A stretch of DNA of 8,834 nt from Bacteroidales bacterium UBA3742 (GTDB taxonomy: Bacteria; Bacteroidota; Bacteroidia; Bacteroidales; Paludibacteraceae): positions 1-8,834 of the forward strand of contig DFGU01000123.1 in assembly GCA_002371785.1 (NCBI GenBank), read 5' to 3'. The notes under the pieces are model-generated. The model worked only from the letters and a program-made list of their open reading frames with translations, searched no databases and was not told the DNA's origin. Both the position numbers and the translations under genes were made by a program. The stretch's first letter is position 1. The number at the start of each line of letters is the position of its first letter. Positions 1-6,950 of this stretch are shown here, piece after piece.

Positions 1-548
1 TGCTCTTTGCTCGAACCAGCAAGGCCCTCACCCGACTCAACGACATGTTAAGAGAAAAATCGTCTATCAGCGTAAGCGGTCTATCAGCGAAGCGGTCTAA
101 CAGTGAAACGGTCTATCAGCGAAGCGGTCTAAAAAAGACCTACTGGGCCATCGTGCAAGGATGCCCGAAGCAGTCCGAAGCGCGGCTGGAGAACTACCTC
201 ACTCGCAACGAGCGGCTTAACAAGACTTTTATCGCCAAGCCGGGCGATAAAGAGGCCAAGCAGGCCATACTCTCCTACCGTACCCTCGTGCGTGGCGAAC
301 ACTACACGCTCCTGGAAATCAACCTCGAGACCGGACGTCACCACCAGATACGTTGCCAACTCGCAGCGATCGGTTGTCCCGTCAAGGGCGACCTGAAATA
401 CGGTGCCCGTCGCTCCAATCCCGATGGCGGTATCAGCCTGCATGCCCGTAAAATAGAATTTATTCACCCCGTAAAAAAAGAACCTATATGTATCGTAGCT
501 CCCGTACCCGACGATTCCTTATGGCAGCAATTTGCAGCCTCAGTTTAG
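1..548 (+). CDS. RluA-family pseudouridine synthase, 5'-truncated by window edge
   Basis: This gene isomerises uridine to pseudouridine in rRNA or tRNA; the exact target cannot be told from the sequence. The reading frame is open from position 3 (LFARTSKALTRLND...) and runs to TAG at 546-548. The N-terminal part, including the expected catalytic Asp motif (HRLDxxT), lies outside the window. The ATG at 45 is internal. Family hallmarks seen are KKTYWAIVQG (132-161), LETGRHHQIRCQL (from 324) followed by GCPVKGDLKYG, then the SLHARKIEFIHP block and a normal-looking C-terminus. These match the short Bacteroidetes RluA proteins. The oddity is about 24 residues between MLREK and KKTYW, encoded by four copies of a 16-nt repeat, where family members have only a short turn. 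The last 61 nt overlap the start of the pectate lyase gene in another frame. Family assignment is firm; substrate is unknown. Confidence 0.9.
   Translation, partial: LFARTSKALTRLNDMLREKSSISVSGLSAKRSNSETVYQRSGLKKTYWAIVQGCPKQSEARLENYLTRNERLNKTFIAKPGDKEAKQAILSYRTLVRGEHYTLLEINLETGRHHQIRCQLAAIGCPVKGDLKYGARRSNPDGGISLHARKIEFIHPVKKEPICIVAPVPDDSLWQQFAASV
61..124 (+). repeat. Four tandem 16-nt repeats inside the RluA-family gene
   Basis: Unit CGGTCTATCAGCGAAG: copies at 61-76 (two differences plus a shifted base), 77-92 (exact), 93-108 (variant with AACAGTGAAA) and 109-124 (exact), then a partial CGGTCTA at 125-131. Because 16 is not a multiple of 3, successive copies are read in successive frames, giving ISVSG, LSAK, RSNSE and VYQRSG. 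The exact unit has no stop in any + strand frame, although its reverse complement does (TGA). It replaces the short loop before the KKTYWAIV strand of the enzyme. Confidence 0.93.
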
Positions 549-2179
549 CCGTCTGTGTTCAACTATTTGCCAACGACCAACGACTAATGAACAACGACCT
601 CCTTGCCTTCCCCGGCGCAGAAGGTTTTGGCAAGTTCGCCTCCGGCGGACGTGGTGGACGCGTGGTCTATGTCACCACCTTGGCCGATGATGCTGACGGC
701 GCTACCGAAGGATCGCTCCGTTGGGCCGTTCGTCAATATCCCGATGAGCCCCTTACCGTCTGCTTTGCCGTCACGGGCGAGATACGGCTCGTCAAGGATC
801 TGCGTATCAACCGCCAGAACTACACGCTGGCTGGCCAGACCGCACCCGGCATGGGCGTCGTCATCACCCACAACAAGGTCAACTGCGGCGGTTCACGCAA
901 CTTCATCATCCGCAATATCCGCTTCCGTATAGGTCGCAACGACGTGAATGGCAATATCATCACCCAGAACGCCTTCGGTGCGGAGAACTGCGAGAACTAT
1001 ATCATCGATCATTGTGAGTTCGGTTGGTCCACCGAGGAGAATATGAATACCTACGACAGCCATTTCATCACCGTCCAGTACTGCATCGTCCATGAGGGAC
1101 TCAACAACTCCGGTCACCCCAAGGGTGCTCGCGGCTACGGCTGTCAATGGGGCGGCTCGCCGGCTACCTACCACCATAACTTGCTCGTAAACAACAACAA
1201 GCGTTCCTGTCGCTTCAATGGTGCGCAGAGCAACGACTACGTGGTCTATCTCGACTATATCAACAATGTGAACTACAATTTCGAGGGTGGCAGCAACGGT
1301 TGCTATGGTGGTGAGAATACCGCTAAACTGGCGGAAGGTGAATACAACGGTCTTAACTCCGCCCACGAGTGCAATTTCGTGAACAACTACTACAAAGCCG
1401 GTCCCAACACCACCAATACCAAGCTCTTTGTCTCGGTCGAGAAAGCCCGTAGCGGTGCCACCAGTTGGGGACCTAGTAAGTGGTATTTCTCGGGAAATAT
1501 CTTTGATGGTGTACCGTCTGCCACCGCGGACAACTGGTCGGCCGTCAACGTAAAATCCTACACCAAGGAAGAGAGTCGCGTCGATACGCTGATTCGTCCG
1601 GCTACGCCTTGGTGGCGATGGACCCAGGACTCCATCTATGGTCGCTACGATTTCGATACCTATGCCTACGCCGCTTCTAATTATGAGACTGCAGAACAGG
1701 CCTTTGAGACCGTCCTGGATACTGCCGGCTGTTTCCCGCGTGATCATGTCGGTCTGCGTCTGACCAGTGATACGCGTAATGGCCTCTATACCTATACCGG
1801 CAGTAAAACCAACAAGAAGGGTATCATCGATACCGAAGCCGATGCCGAAGGGTTCTACGACTATCCCTATGTAGCGCCGCTCACGGATACCGACCTCGAT
1901 GGCATGCCCGATGCTTGGGAGACCGTTAACGGTTGCGATCCTGCCACCCCCGACCAGAACACCTTGCATGCGAGCGGCTATACCATGCTCGAGATGTACC
2001 TGGACTACGCCATGACCCACCGCACACCGATGGACGACGGCTACCAAGAGCAGCAAGCTGTTCCAACGACCAACGACCAACGAGGCCCTGACTGGACCAA
2101 CAAAATACTCCGCGACGGACAATTACTGATCCAACGCGGAGATAGACTGTTTACTGTCCAGGGACAGGAGGTCAGATAA
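488..2179 (+). CDS. Secreted pectate lyase, polysaccharide lyase family 1-like
   Basis: Predicted extracytoplasmic enzyme cleaving pectate by beta-elimination. Residues 1-28 form a signal peptide: basic n-region (RSSRTRR), hydrophobic core, likely cleavage after LFA28; no lipobox is seen. The catalytic parallel beta-helix starts at LLAFPGAEGFGK and carries family motifs SGGRGG, LAGQTAPG, DHCEFGWSTEE (174-184), GHPKGARGYGCQWGG (209-223) and YHHNLLVNNNKRSCRFNG (228-245). R239 or R242 is a candidate catalytic arginine by position. A Ca-binding DTDLDGMPDAWE segment (467-478), common in Bacteroidetes lyases, follows. The protein ends in a KILRDGQLLIQRGDRL...GQEVR tail (about 539-563) resembling short sorting-type tails. 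Start 488 is preferred because it supplies the basic n-region; ATG 521 is the alternative. CCAACGA heptamers encode both linkers. No SusC/SusD genes are nearby. Pectate lyase is likely, but the exact substrate is inferred. Confidence 0.87.
   Translation: MYRSSRTRRFLMAAICSLSLAVCVQLFANDQRLMNNDLLAFPGAEGFGKFASGGRGGRVVYVTTLADDADGATEGSLRWAVRQYPDEPLTVCFAVTGEIRLVKDLRINRQNYTLAGQTAPGMGVVITHNKVNCGGSRNFIIRNIRFRIGRNDVNGNIITQNAFGAENCENYIIDHCEFGWSTEENMNTYDSHFITVQYCIVHEGLNNSGHPKGARGYGCQWGGSPATYHHNLLVNNNKRSCRFNGAQSNDYVVYLDYINNVNYNFEGGSNGCYGGENTAKLAEGEYNGLNSAHECNFVNNYYKAGPNTTNTKLFVSVEKARSGATSWGPSKWYFSGNIFDGVPSATADNWSAVNVKSYTKEESRVDTLIRPATPWWRWTQDSIYGRYDFDTYAYAASNYETAEQAFETVLDTAGCFPRDHVGLRLTSDTRNGLYTYTGSKTNKKGIIDTEADAEGFYDYPYVAPLTDTDLDGMPDAWETVNGCDPATPDQNTLHASGYTMLEMYLDYAMTHRTPMDDGYQEQQAVPTTNDQRGPDWTNKILRDGQLLIQRGDRLFTVQGQEVR
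570..597 (+). repeat. Heptamer array at the lyase signal-peptide junction
   Basis: Four 7-nt units in a row: CCAACGA (570-576), CCAACGA (577-583), CTAATGA (584-590) and ACAACGA (591-597). They encode NDQRLMNND directly after the predicted signal peptidase site and before the conserved LLAFPGAEGFG start of the mature domain. The same CCAACGA unit recurs near the 3' end of the gene. Confidence 0.88.
2063..2083 (+). repeat. Three exact CCAACGA heptamers in the lyase C-terminal linker
   Basis: Three perfect tandem CCAACGA units total 21 nt and encode exactly PTTNDQR (residues 526-532). They lie between the Ca-binding segment and the C-terminal tail. Three copies of a 7-mer restore the frame, and NDQR is read in the same phase as in the array at 570-597. 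Confidence 0.92.
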
Positions 2180-3449
2180 CAACCTCTTCAAACGTATTGA
2201 TTTTCGCCTTGTCGTATGGACGGCATACGCGAATATAATTCTCGGTCCAGCCCTCCATGAGCCATCCGCTCTCGGAGGGTTGTTCCGTTGTGGCCGGTAC
2301 GCGCTTGGCTTCCCAGAGCACCACGCCCCGTTCGCCCTTATGCGCTGCATAGAAGGCCTGCAGTTTCTCCTCGCTCACGCGATGCAATTCCTGGCTGCGA
2401 CGCTCCCGCTCTTTCTGCGGCACCACGTGCAGATCCATCTCCAGCATCCTCGTATTCCGGCGCTCGGAGTAGGTAAATACATGCAGTTGGCTGACGGGCA
2501 GCGACCGGATAAAACCGAGGTAATCTTCCCAGCACTCCTCCGTCTCGCCCCGCACGCCTACCATGCAGTCAACGCCGATAAATGCCTGTGGCATGACGCG
2601 AAGAATATGCTCTACACGCTCCTTGAATAATTCGCGGGTATAGCGGCGATGCATGATCTTCAGCACCTCGTTCGAGCCTGACTGAAGCGGGATATGGAAG
2701 TGCGGCGCAAAGTGACGACTGTGTGCCACAAAGTCGATCACCTCGTCGCTCAGCAAATTAGGTTCGCACGACGAGATACGCATGCGGTACTCCGCCTCAG
2801 AGGCGTCATCTAAGGCCTTTAAAAGGTCGATAAACCGTTCACCTGTCGAGCGTCCGAAGTCGCCTATATTGACGCCGGTCAGTACGATCTCTTTCGCGCC
2901 TTCCTCTATCGCTCCGCGCAGTTCGTCCGTGAGCGTGGCGATACTCGGGTTGCGGCTCTTGCCGCGTGCCAGCGGGATGGTACAGTAGGTGCAGAAATAG
3001 TTGCAACCGTCCTGTACTTTCAGAAAACAGCGTGTCCTATCGTCTTTCGATCGAGCCCCGCAGAACGTGTCCACCTCGCGTATCTCGCTCGTATGGATCG
3101 TCTCGTGCTGCTGCTCCAGGTGCTCCACAAAGGCCGGTATGTCAAATTTCTCATGCATACCCAGCACGTAGTCCACGCCTGGTATGTCGGCTATCTCGCC
3201 CGGCTTGAGTTGGGCATAACAACCGGTCACGATGAGCGTAGCCTCCGGGTACTGACGACGCAGACGACGTATCGCCTGCCGGTCCTTATGATCGGCCGCG
3301 TCGGTCACGGAACAGGTGTTGACGATGCATAGATCGGGAGCCGACCCCTTGATAGCACGCGTATGACCGCGTGCTATCAGGGTCTTGCCCAATGCGGACG
3401 ACTCCGCAAAGTTGAGTTTGCATCCCAGTGTGAGGAACGAGAAGGTCAT
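2172..3449 (-). CDS. mtaB: tRNA (N6-threonylcarbamoyladenosine(37)-C2)-methylthiotransferase MtaB
   Basis: Radical-SAM enzyme converting t6A37 to ms2t6A37 in ANN-decoding tRNAs, in the cytoplasm. The 425-residue protein has the N-terminal methylthiotransferase domain with three cluster cysteines (C10 in TLGCKLN, C46 in NTCSVT, C77 in TGCYAQ). The radical-SAM motif CNYFCTYC follows (C149, C153, C156), then the TGVNIGDFG and FHIPLQSGSNEVLKIMHRRY blocks, and a C-terminal TRAM-like region from about 364. SVTDAADHKDRQAIRR and CTIPLARGKSRN favour MtaB over MiaB or RimO. Its ATG follows the yidC stop directly (TAGATG), so translational coupling is likely. Its stop overlaps the convergent lyase stop by 8 nt. 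All key cysteines are present and length is close to the family norm. Confidence 0.94.
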   Translation of the reverse strand: MTFSFLTLGCKLNFAESSALGKTLIARGHTRAIKGSAPDLCIVNTCSVTDAADHKDRQAIRRLRRQYPEATLIVTGCYAQLKPGEIADIPGVDYVLGMHEKFDIPAFVEHLEQQHETIHTSEIREVDTFCGARSKDDRTRCFLKVQDGCNYFCTYCTIPLARGKSRNPSIATLTDELRGAIEEGAKEIVLTGVNIGDFGRSTGERFIDLLKALDDASEAEYRMRISSCEPNLLSDEVIDFVAHSRHFAPHFHIPLQSGSNEVLKIMHRRYTRELFKERVEHILRVMPQAFIGVDCMVGVRGETEECWEDYLGFIRSLPVSQLHVFTYSERRNTRMLEMDLHVVPQKERERRSQELHRVSEEKLQAFYAAHKGERGVVLWEAKRVPATTEQPSESGWLMEGWTENYIRVCRPYDKAKINTFEEVVI

Positions 3450-5378
3450 CTATCGCATCCGTTTTTGTTGCGCCTTGGCATTCTCGCGTGCCATACGCTG
3501 TTGCTGGCGTTGCATCTCCTCCAGACGTGCCATGAAGCCGCTACGTTTCTGGGCTTTCTTCTCGTTCTTCTTGGCGTTGCGTTCCATCTCGGCCAGCAGC
3601 TTCTTATCGTCCGTTGTCCAGCGGAAGATCATGGTCTGCAGGATGGTGATGAGCAGGCTCACGAAGTAGTAGTAGCTCAGACCCGCATTGTAGTCGTTGA
3701 AGATGAAGAGGAACAAGAGCGGCATGGCGTACATCATGTACTTCATGAACTTCATGTTCGGATCCATCGACTGTTGCTGCATGTTCATGTACGTGTAGAT
3801 GATATTTACGATCGTCATGAGCAAGCAGAAGAGGCTCAGGTGGTCACCCAGCAACGGTATATTGCCGCTCCATGTGATGACGGCGTCATACGTCGAGAGG
3901 TCGTCGGCCCAGAGGAACGACTTGCCACGCAGCTCGATAGCCGTAGGCAGGAACCAGAACATAGCCATCAGCACGGGGAACTGGAACAGCATCGGCAGAC
4001 AGCCCGACATCGGACTTACGCCGGCACGCTGGTACAGCTTCATCGTCTCTTGCTGACGCTCTTGCATCTTCTCGGGCGGATACTTCTCGTTGATAGCGTC
4101 GATCTGCGGCTTGAGCACGCGCATCTTGGCGCTTGAACGGTAGCTGGCGAACACAAAGGGCAGGATGATCAGCTTGATAACGATAGTCATCAGCAATATC
4201 ACCAGTCCGATATTCAGCTCCCACGAGTTGAACAGGTCGAACATCGGGATCACCAGCACCTTGTTGATCCAGCTTACGATCTTCCATCCCAGCGGAACGA
4301 GTTCTTTCAGTCTGAGACGCTGATCGCCCTCCAGGTCGTCGTCATAGGCCTTGAGCGTGTTGTAGTGGTTCGGACCCAGATACATCTTGAGGCCGGTAGC
4401 CTTTTCGCCACGGATATCAAAGGGGATATGCGTGTGCGTCGTATAGGCCTTCACGTACTGATCTTTTTGCGGCGTCGAGGTAAACGTACTGGTCTCAAAG
4501 ACACTGTCTGCAATCAGCACCGACGAGAAGAACTGGTCCTTATAACCGATCCAGCGGATCTTGGCGTTCTCGGTCTTGTCGTCGGCCTTGCTCTCGCTCA
4601 ACTTCTCCATCTCGCCGTCCGGCAACATGTACTGTAGCTGCGCATAGCGCTCCTCAAACTTACGTCCGCGCTCGTGTTGCGGCACCAGTTGGTTCCAGAA
4701 TAGTTCCAGACTCGTCGTGTTCTGCGCCAGCACGCGCTCCAGTCCGTGACCCTGCAGGCGGATATCCACCATGTAGTTGTTCGGGTGCAACGCGTAGCAT
4801 ATGTCGAGCCACTCCGTCGCGCTGTCGGTCATCAGACGCATCACCACCGTTGAGTCCGTACGCGACTGCAAGTCAAAGTGCAGCTCGTCGGTAGCCATGA
4901 TACGACTGTTGTCGCTCGAGCGAAGCAGTATACGCATCTCCGACTCATCGCCCTGGAACAGGCTGAGCGGGTTGGCCGAGTCGCCGTAGGCACGATAGTC
5001 CTTCAGTTCGGCCTGCACGATGCGACCGCCCTTCTGGGCGATATGTAGACGCAGCACCTCGTTCTCCAGGATGTACTCCTCGGCCTTACGCGGAGCAGCG
5101 GCATGCGAGAAGACCTCATACTTGGCCTCGCGCACTTGTGCCTCACGCTCTGCGGCACTCAGGGTGTCGTTTGCTGTCTGGGTTTCTGCAGCCGGCGCAG
5201 CCTCTGCGGCAGCTTGCATCTTGGCCTCTGCGGCCTGTTGCTCAGCCTGTACAGCCGCTATACTGTCCTGATAGGCCTGCTGCTGAGCCAGTTGTTCTTT
5301 CGAGGGTTTGTTCCATAGACTAAACCCGATAATGATCACGGCTATCAATCCGAAGCCGATCCAAGTGTTTTTATCCAT
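3450..5378 (-). CDS. yidC: Membrane protein insertase YidC
   Basis: Inserts and folds inner-membrane proteins, alone or with SecYEG. In this 642-residue protein a first membrane segment (6-22) is followed by an Ala/Gln/Glu-rich, probably coiled-coil linker (about 25-75), and then a large periplasmic domain (about 95-365). The conserved YidC/Oxa1 core has membrane segments near 386-411, 461-477, 513-531, 547-560 and 566-585. R414, in the FASYRSSAKM segment just after the second membrane helix, matches the conserved substrate-binding arginine of the hydrophilic groove. The tail (about 590-642) is strongly basic with Gln-rich stretches, as expected for ribosome contact in Bacteroidetes YidC. The MDKNTWIGFGLI start is typical of the phylum. 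It lies 21 nt after deoD and abuts mtaB with no gap. In many Bacteroidetes yidC follows pyrG; here deoD precedes it. Confidence 0.96.
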   Translation of the reverse strand: MDKNTWIGFGLIAVIIIGFSLWNKPSKEQLAQQQAYQDSIAAVQAEQQAAEAKMQAAAEAAPAAETQTANDTLSAAEREAQVREAKYEVFSHAAAPRKAEEYILENEVLRLHIAQKGGRIVQAELKDYRAYGDSANPLSLFQGDESEMRILLRSSDNSRIMATDELHFDLQSRTDSTVVMRLMTDSATEWLDICYALHPNNYMVDIRLQGHGLERVLAQNTTSLELFWNQLVPQHERGRKFEERYAQLQYMLPDGEMEKLSESKADDKTENAKIRWIGYKDQFFSSVLIADSVFETSTFTSTPQKDQYVKAYTTHTHIPFDIRGEKATGLKMYLGPNHYNTLKAYDDDLEGDQRLRLKELVPLGWKIVSWINKVLVIPMFDLFNSWELNIGLVILLMTIVIKLIILPFVFASYRSSAKMRVLKPQIDAINEKYPPEKMQERQQETMKLYQRAGVSPMSGCLPMLFQFPVLMAMFWFLPTAIELRGKSFLWADDLSTYDAVITWSGNIPLLGDHLSLFCLLMTIVNIIYTYMNMQQQSMDPNMKFMKYMMYAMPLLFLFIFNDYNAGLSYYYFVSLLITILQTMIFRWTTDDKKLLAEMERNAKKNEKKAQKRSGFMARLEEMQRQQQRMARENAKAQQKRMR

Positions 5379-5399
5379 CTAAATAATTTTTTGTTTGTC

Positions 5400-6113
5400 T
5401 TAAATCATCGAGAAGGCAACGTTCATCATGTTGGTGAACGATGTCTGACGCTCCTCGGCCGACATAGCTTCGCCGGTCAGGATATGATCCGACATGGTGC
5501 ACATCACGAGTGCCTTCTTGCCTGCACGCGCTGCGTTCATGTATAGCGACGGTGCCTCCATCTCGATACACAGTACGCCCATGTTGATCCACTTGTCGTT
5601 GTGGGCATTCTCGGTGTAGAACGAGTCGGACGAGAATACGTTACCTACCTTGTAGTTATAGCCGAATTTCTCGCAGTTCTCAGCGGCCTTGCGAACCAGG
5701 TCGAAGCTGGCGATACATGCGAACGTACCCGGCAACTCGTACTGGATAGCGTAGTTGCTGTTGTGGCACGAACCCATAGCGATAGCAATATCACCCAGTT
5801 TCAGGTCCTCGCGCAGCGAACCGGCAGAACCTACGCGGATGATCGTATCCACATCGTAGAAGTTATACAGCTCGTACGAGTAGATACCTATCGACGGGAT
5901 ACCCATACCGTGACCCATCACGCTCACGCGCTTGCCCTGGTACTCACCCGTGAAACCGAGCATACCGCGCACGTTGTTGAACTGCACAGGGTTGGTCAGG
6001 AATTTCTCTGCCATCAACTTAGCACGAAGAGGATCGCCTGCCATGATAACTGTCTTTGCAATTTCACCGTACTGCGCACCGATGTGCGGAGTAGGACATT
6101 GATTTTTTGCCAT
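5400..6113 (-). CDS. deoD: Purine-nucleoside phosphorylase, DeoD type
   Basis: Cytoplasmic salvage enzyme that phosphorolyses purine (deoxy)nucleosides to the free base and (deoxy)ribose 1-phosphate. At 237 residues it is about the length of E. coli DeoD and resembles it throughout. Visible motifs are PTPHIGAQYGE, the phosphate-binding GDPLRAK (26-32, R30), NNVRGMLGFTGEYQGK, VMGHGMGIPS, IIRVGSAGSL, the nucleoside-binding MEA (185-187), and TMSDHILTGE with the proton-donor aspartate D209. The AERQTSF block near the end is also conserved. It sits 66 nt after kdsB and 21 nt before yidC, so it could be co-transcribed with them. The AT-rich leader upstream is the only place in the - strand block that looks like it could hold an internal promoter. 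No anomalies are seen in the protein. Confidence 0.96.
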   Translation of the reverse strand: MAKNQCPTPHIGAQYGEIAKTVIMAGDPLRAKLMAEKFLTNPVQFNNVRGMLGFTGEYQGKRVSVMGHGMGIPSIGIYSYELYNFYDVDTIIRVGSAGSLREDLKLGDIAIAMGSCHNSNYAIQYELPGTFACIASFDLVRKAAENCEKFGYNYKVGNVFSSDSFYTENAHNDKWINMGVLCIEMEAPSLYMNAARAGKKALVMCTMSDHILTGEAMSAEERQTSFTNMMNVAFSMI

Positions 6114-6134
6114 AATGTTTTGTGTTTTTAAAGG

Positions 6135-6148
6135 TTAATATATATTAA
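6135..6148. promoter_or_regulatory. AT-rich 14-bp perfect palindrome upstream of deoD
   Basis: TTAATATATATTAA is a perfect inverted repeat 22 nt before the deoD start, in the most AT-rich stretch of the window, just after the kdsB-end repeat array. It could be part of an internal promoter or an operator, but no clear Bacteroidetes -33/-7 pair (TTTG / TAnnTTTG) is visible. It may equally be chance in AT-rich sequence. Confidence 0.25.
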
Positions 6149-6154
6149 TTTTTT

Positions 6155-6189
6155 CCATTAGTCCATTCGCCATTCGCCATTAGCCCATT
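6155..6189 (-). repeat. CCATTCG/CCATTAG heptamer array across the kdsB stop
   Basis: On the + strand the units are CCATTAG (6155), CCATTCG (6163), CCATTCG (6170), CCATTAG (6177) and CCATTT (6185), with one-base spacers after the first and fourth. In the kdsB direction the unit reads CGAATGG or CTAATGG. The last KdsB residues (M, G) and its TAA stop (6180-6182) lie in the array. The 21 bases 6163-6183 are identical to 7515-7535 inside mfd. Confidence 0.92.
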
Positions 6190-6944
6190 TCCTCGAGAAA
6201 GCGTATCGCTTTTTGTAGGTCCTCCGGCGTGTCAATGCCGATCGACTGCACCTGCGTCTCGGCTACGCGTATTTGGTATCCGTTCTCCAGCCATCGTAGT
6301 TGCTCCAGGCTCTCGGCCAGTTCGGCCTCCGTCTGCGGCAGACGGGTGATCTCTCGCAGGATATCCGCTCGGTAGGCATACATGCCGATGTGCTTGTAGT
6401 GCTTATGCTGCTTGAGCCAGTCCTGTCGGTCTATCCCACGCAGGTAAGGTATCACGCTGCGTGAGAAGAGTAGGGCATTGCCCGTCTCGCGCGAGAAGAC
6501 CACCTTCGGCGTATTCGGGTTCTCCAGCGCCGCCAGTCCGTCCGCCTCGGTAAAAGGTTTTACTAATGTCGCAATCTCCGTCGGAAAACAAGCCTTGATG
6601 GCCTCTATCTGCTCCGGCTGTATAAACGGTTCATCACCCTGTATATTGATAATGACGGTCTCCTTGTCATCTTTATTGACTCCGGAGGCACTCCGGTCAA
6701 ACGCTTCCAGGCATCGGTCCGTGCCGCACTTATGATCCTTGCGCGTCATGATAGCCCGTCCGCCAAACTGCTCCACAGCCTGGTAGATACGTTCGTCGTC
6801 GGTGGCTACCACCACTTCGTCCAGCGCCTTCCTGGCCTGTTCGTACACACGCTGTATCATGGGCTTGTCGCCCAGCATCGCCAGCGGCTTACCCGGAAAA
6901 CGGGTGGACGCATATCGCGCCGGTATGATTCCTATAAATCGCAT
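6180..6944 (-). CDS. kdsB: 3-deoxy-manno-octulosonate cytidylyltransferase (CMP-Kdo synthetase)
   Basis: Activates Kdo with CTP to CMP-Kdo for LPS inner-core and lipid A assembly, in the cytoplasm. The 254-residue protein opens with IIPARYASTRFPGKPL (6-21), the CTP-binding signature. It continues with VVVATDDERI, TRKDHKCGTDRCLEA (67-81), INIQGDEPF (99-107, with the metal-binding Asp104), IGMYAYR, ESLEQLRWLENG and GIDTPEDL near the end. All are conserved in the family, so it should be active. Residues 83-89 (DRSASGV) come from a 21-bp module also present in mfd, inserted in a variable loop before INIQGDEPF. The final MG and the stop come from a heptamer array. The gene starts 36 nt after the mfd stop, within and beside an octamer repeat, and no clear Shine-Dalgarno is seen. 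Confidence 0.95.
   Translation of the reverse strand: MRFIGIIPARYASTRFPGKPLAMLGDKPMIQRVYEQARKALDEVVVATDDERIYQAVEQFGGRAIMTRKDHKCGTDRCLEAFDRSASGVNKDDKETVIINIQGDEPFIQPEQIEAIKACFPTEIATLVKPFTEADGLAALENPNTPKVVFSRETGNALLFSRSVIPYLRGIDRQDWLKQHKHYKHIGMYAYRADILREITRLPQTEAELAESLEQLRWLENGYQIRVAETQVQSIGIDTPEDLQKAIRFLEEMG
6678..6698 (-). repeat. 21-bp hairpin module, copy in kdsB
   Basis: The 21 bases are identical to 7485-7505 in mfd. In the gene direction the core is CCGGAG-TGC-CTCCGG, a 6-bp stem with a 3-nt loop, flanked by GA and AGTC. It is read as DRSASGV (KdsB residues 83-89), the same frame as in mfd. Neither strand has a stop in any frame, and the length is a multiple of 3. Confidence 0.93.
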
Positions 6945-6950
6945 AATATA

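Noticed and set aside
45..59. ATG at 45 as the true start of the first gene
   Set aside because: The frame is open upstream and encodes LFARTSKALTRLND, a conserved part of RluA-family proteins, so the gene begins outside the window.
61..124. The 16-nt repeats as a CRISPR array
   Set aside because: The units are directly tandem with no spacers, are too short, and are translated within the RluA-family gene.
893..2122. A 409-codon open frame on the strand opposite the pectate lyase
   Set aside because: It mirrors the lyase codons and its translation is repetitive and low in complexity (Val/Gly/Ile-rich) with no recognisable domain, while the sense frame is a clear PL1 protein.
3363..4136. A 257-codon + strand open frame over mtaB and yidC
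   Set aside because: It is a His/Leu/Gln-rich shadow of the yidC 3' end and mtaB 5' end and matches no known family.
5160..5305. The Ala/Gln-rich yidC segment as another member of the repeat family
   Set aside because: It shows no exact tandem DNA unit of fixed period; Ala/Gln/Glu-rich coiled-coil linkers are usual at this place in Bacteroidetes YidC.
5601..6131. A 176-codon + strand open frame over deoD
   Set aside because: It is antisense to a fully conserved DeoD and shows no domain or plausible start context.
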